Of a stretch of DNA of 64,000 bases, positions 61,545 to 64,000 are shown in pieces. The DNA is from Puniceicoccaceae bacterium 5H. Lineage in GTDB: Bacteria > Verrucomicrobiota > Verrucomicrobiia > Opitutales > Oceanipulchritudinaceae. Positions within the stretch are counted from its first letter, which is position 1; each line of letters opens with the position of its first letter. The stretch covers positions 20,374 to 84,373 of the forward strand of contig WOUP01000016.1 in NCBI GenBank assembly GCA_009772895.1, written 5' to 3'. The translations under genes and the position numbers were made by a program. Below the pieces are notes generated by a model, which was not told the origin of the DNA, searched no databases, and saw only the letters and a program-made list of their open reading frames with translations.

Positions 61545-61661
61545 ATAGGTTTGTAAGGTTGCGTCGGTGAATCGACTTCGCAAGTGCCGGCCGAGGATAA
61601 GTCGGCACTTGCCACACCAGTAGAAAACCGAAACAACGGCAAAGTTGCATCTTACACTCTC

Positions 61662-62384
61662 ATGAACCTTGCCCCATCGACCTCTCTCCTCGCCTGCTCG
61701 TGGATGGCCCTGTGCGCCGTGCCGCACCTGACCGCCGCGGAACCGCTCGAAACACAGGTCCAGGCGACCCAACAGGAATTGAGCCGTCTGCTCGAGACCA
61801 CTGGCGCACTGCTAGGCCCCGATGCACCGGAAAAGTCGCTGAGCGATCCGGCCGTAGCCCGCCAGCAAGGCATCGCCCGCATCATCCAGAGCGAGGCCAA
61901 GGCCCTCCAGACAGCACTGGAGGAAACCCGGGAGCTGGAGAGTGCGCCCGCTGCGTGGCTCGAGATTATCAGCCAACGCATGCAGCAGGAGCGCTATGTT
62001 GACGTATTCGAGCTGGGCGAGCTTTTCATCGAGGCCTATCCGGAAAATGAAAACGTCGCCGATGTCGCCGCAGTGCTCTATCAATTGAGCCTCCGCCTGC
62101 CCGCCGAGCTGCGCACCCCCGAACGCCTGCAGCGCCTGTTTGCCTACCGATGGGAAAAGGGCCTGCTGCAGTCCAAGGAAATCCGCCGCGTGATCGAGAC
62201 GCGCAATGAGGATTCCGTTGAGGCCTTTATCCCGGCTGCACCTTTGGCCAAGGCGGGCACATTCTGGACCTATGCGCTGCCCCACCCCGACGGCCAGCCC
62301 GCGCGCTACCTGCACTTGCATTGGGACAATGGCAAGGTGGAAGACGCCAAGGTCTCATCCGAACGCGATCCGACCAAGGCCTGA
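61662..62384 (+). CDS. Exported helical protein of unknown function
   Basis: 240 residues from the ATG at 61662; the signal peptide ends at LTAAEP. The mature part is mostly helical with a coiled-coil start (QVQATQQELSRLLETTGALL) and alpha-solenoid-like middle (QERYVDVFELGELFIEAYPE, NVADVAAVLYQLSLRLPAEL), then a small beta end (LHLHWDNGKVEDAKVSS). I do not recognise the family. It shares a 117-base divergent promoter region with the HtrA gene, so joint envelope-stress control is conceivable. Confidence 0.65.
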   Translation: MNLAPSTSLLACSWMALCAVPHLTAAEPLETQVQATQQELSRLLETTGALLGPDAPEKSLSDPAVARQQGIARIIQSEAKALQTALEETRELESAPAAWLEIISQRMQQERYVDVFELGELFIEAYPENENVADVAAVLYQLSLRLPAELRTPERLQRLFAYRWEKGLLQSKEIRRVIETRNEDSVEAFIPAAPLAKAGTFWTYALPHPDGQPARYLHLHWDNGKVEDAKVSSERDPTKA

Positions 62385-62401
62385 TCCCGCCAAAAACGTG
62401 A

Positions 62402-62434
62402 CAAGCCGATCGGCCTGAACGGCGAATCGGCTTG
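62402..62434. terminator. Hairpin between convergent genes
   Basis: CAAGCCGAT (62402-62410) pairs with ATCGGCTTG (62426-62434). On the plus strand A, not T, follows; on the minus strand T5 occurs six bases later. It probably acts as the terminator of the glycosylphosphotransferase gene. Confidence 0.55.
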
Positions 62435-62463
62435 AAAAAAAAGAAGGATCGAAGTGGCGGCCT

Positions 62464-63918
62464 CTAGTAGGCGTTCTCCTGCTTCAGAAACGTCATCAGA
62501 CAAATGTAGACGTCCATGAAGATGTTCCAGTTGTCGATGTAGTAGATGTCGTAGCGAATACGATCCGCCAGACTCGTATTCCCACGCAAGCCATTGATCT
62601 GGGCCCAGCCGGTAAGGCCCGGCTTCACGACGTGGCGGTGATTGTAGTGATCGATGTTGCGCTCGAAGTTCACGATCAGCTCCGGTCGTTCTGGACGCGG
62701 ACCGACGAGGCTCATCTCTCCCTTCAGGATGTTCCAGAATTGCGGGAGTTCGTCGATATTCCAGGCCCGCATGAAAGCCCCGACCTTGAGACGGCGCGGA
62801 TCGTTTTCCACCGCCCATTGCGCCTTGCCCTTCTCCGCATCCGTGCGCATCGAACGCAGCTTGTAAATCGTGAAGGGACGACCATTGCGCCCCGTGCGTA
62901 ACTGGCGGTAGAGGATGGGGCCGGGATCTTCGCGGTAAATCAGGAAGGCTATGATCGCCATGACCGGGAAGCTGCCGATCAGGCCGACCAAGCCGCCGAT
63001 GATATCCATCACGCGTTTCGCCAGCTGGTTGACCGGCCGCAGGATTGCCAGCTCTTCGATCCCGAGCAGCGGACGCCCGGAAACCGTCTCCAGCCGCAAG
63101 CCCGACAGGAAGATCTGGAACATTGTCGGCACGATCTTCATCTGCACGTAGTGGATTTCGCACAGCTTGGCGATCTGCCCCAACTGCTCCCTGTTCAGGT
63201 CGAGATCTGCAATGACCAGAATGTCGGGGCGCTGCTTTTCGAAAATGGTTTCGAGATCATGCAAGCCACCCAGTACCGGATAAATCGTATTGGGCAGGTC
63301 TGTTTCGCCTTCGGGGTGGGTGCCGTGGATCAGCCCCTGCACACTATAGGGATGCGAATGATCCCGGTAGATGGCGTCCGTCAGTGTGGCCGACTCTTCA
63401 TTCCAGCCCAGCACGACAATCTTCTGCACCAGATTGGCCCGCATCTGGGAAGATTGCAGCACGCGATAGAAGCCATACTTCCACCCGCTGATCAGCAGCA
63501 ACACGCTGAACCAGGATATGATCATGAAGAAGCGTGAGATCTGCGGCTCAAACTTCAACACGATCGAGAAGCAGGCAAAGACGACAAACCAGAAGGTCGT
63601 GCCCTGCAGGGTGCCCGGCAGGAATCGCCGGGGACGCAGTAAAACCTTCCAGGAGTAGAGGTTCAGGTGCGAATAGGTGAGCACCAGAAAGAGCACGGCC
63701 AAGCCCAGCAGCGCCTGGTAATCTACAAAATCCAGGTTCTCGGCCGGGACACCAAGTTCCTTCAATGGCGTATGGAAGCGCAGAAAGAAACCCAGCGCCA
63801 ACCCCAGATACGCGAAAAGAACATCCCCCGCGATCATCAGGAGGACGAGATACTGCTGGCGATTCGCAGCACGAATCCGCTCCCCAGATCGTGACGGATT
63901 ACCTAGAGGCCGTTTCAA
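62464..63918 (-). CDS. Polyprenyl glycosylphosphotransferase for exopolysaccharide initiation
   Basis: Transfers a sugar 1-phosphate to undecaprenyl phosphate, starting exopolysaccharide synthesis. 484 residues from a TTG start. The start is supported by a four-base overlap (TTGA) with the upstream frame's stop and by AGGA in front. Four N-terminal membrane helices (about 24-150) lead to a Rossmann-like middle (VVLGWNEESATLTDAIY). A further helix near 290 leads to the catalytic domain with RNGRPFTIYKLRSMRTDA, DELPQFWNILKGEMSLVGPR and a HYNHRHVVKPGLTGWAQING segment. It is the WcaJ/PssY long form. With a PEP-CTERM protein in the window, a link to an exosortase-type polysaccharide locus is plausible. 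Confidence 0.92.
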   Translation of the reverse strand: MKRPLGNPSRSGERIRAANRQQYLVLLMIAGDVLFAYLGLALGFFLRFHTPLKELGVPAENLDFVDYQALLGLAVLFLVLTYSHLNLYSWKVLLRPRRFLPGTLQGTTFWFVVFACFSIVLKFEPQISRFFMIISWFSVLLLISGWKYGFYRVLQSSQMRANLVQKIVVLGWNEESATLTDAIYRDHSHPYSVQGLIHGTHPEGETDLPNTIYPVLGGLHDLETIFEKQRPDILVIADLDLNREQLGQIAKLCEIHYVQMKIVPTMFQIFLSGLRLETVSGRPLLGIEELAILRPVNQLAKRVMDIIGGLVGLIGSFPVMAIIAFLIYREDPGPILYRQLRTGRNGRPFTIYKLRSMRTDAEKGKAQWAVENDPRRLKVGAFMRAWNIDELPQFWNILKGEMSLVGPRPERPELIVNFERNIDHYNHRHVVKPGLTGWAQINGLRGNTSLADRIRYDIYYIDNWNIFMDVYICLMTFLKQENAY

Positions 63919-64000
63919 AACTTCATCCTGCGCATCGTTAGCATAACGCAGGCGATCATGAAGAACGCATGGTAGATATTGAAGTGGTGCTCATGGCGCA
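63915..64000 (-). CDS. C-terminal end of an upstream gene (partial)
   Basis: On the minus strand an open frame enters from the right edge and ends in TGA at 63915-63917, giving 27 residues (HEHHFNIYHAFFMIACVML then TMRRMKF). Hydrophobic then basic, it looks like the last membrane helix of a membrane protein. Its stop overlaps the TTG of the glycosylphosphotransferase, indicating one operon. The identity cannot be told. Confidence 0.5.
   Translation of the reverse strand, partial: RHEHHFNIYHAFFMIACVMLTMRRMKF

Overview
The window is a GC-rich bacterial chromosome segment with ordinary housekeeping content. I see no insertion sequence, prophage, integron or CRISPR array. The best guess for the host is a Verrucomicrobiota bacterium of the Opitutales type. 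The reasons are a giant autotransporter-repeat protein with a PEP-CTERM tail, a probable pyrophosphate-type PEP carboxykinase, PEGA/formylglycine-enzyme-like surface proteins, and several secreted proteins ending in a Trp/Tyr-rich tail. This is inference from gene content, not from a marker-gene alignment.

Layout. 1-8.9 kb: a uracil-DNA glycosylase, a GYF-like membrane protein, a mini RNase III, the 1984-residue PEP-CTERM protein and a TatD nuclease. 9-12.5 kb: the large PEPCK-like enzyme. 12.6-14.6 kb: a tightly overlapping acylphosphatase/ABC-transporter operon. 14.8-22.4 kb: small unknowns, a DUF374 acyltransferase, tRNA-Asp(GTC), an RNase E/G-rodA pair and a SMUG1-type glycosylase. 22.5-29.2 kb: a chemoreceptor, then a secreted sialate-O-acetylesterase-like protein divergent from a LacI-family regulator. 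29.3-37.5 kb: transaldolase, a YdeI-like protein, rfbB-rfbA, a TonB-dependent siderophore-type receptor and galE. 37.5-45.7 kb: an AT-rich gap with a candidate attenuator, an aspartate/aromatic aminotransferase, a double-domain glycosyltransferase, a cyclophilin-like secreted protein, dnaX and the SRP RNA. 45.9-51.9 kb: a periplasmic TonB-domain protein, a pseudokinase/PEGA/SUMF1 fusion, mscS with a partner gene, and coaC. 52-59.2 kb: secreted proteins and a TonB receptor/beta-helix pair. 59.3-64 kb: pyrE, an HtrA protease, an unknown secreted protein, and an exopolysaccharide glycosylphosphotransferase coupled to a truncated upstream gene.

How it fits together. Much of the window serves the cell surface: nucleotide sugars (rfbA, rfbB, galE), lipid-linked sugar initiation (glycosylphosphotransferase), glycosyltransferases, TonB-driven uptake, envelope proteolysis (HtrA), shape (rodA) and osmotic protection (mscS).

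Most notable signals: (1) three otherwise unrelated exported proteins share one aromatic C-terminal module with fixed spacing; (2) dnaX carries an A9 slippery run with an upstream SD-like GGAGGA and a downstream hairpin, which joins two reading frames into a tau-length protein; (3) a perfect 11-bp palindrome occurs in the lacI/esterase promoter and again inside the lacI-type coding region, encoded by AT-rich codons; (4) three exact 11-bp-spaced GTAACA repeats, Pho-box-like, lie in front of the TonB-domain gene; (5) a structured leader ending in a terminator precedes the aminotransferase gene.
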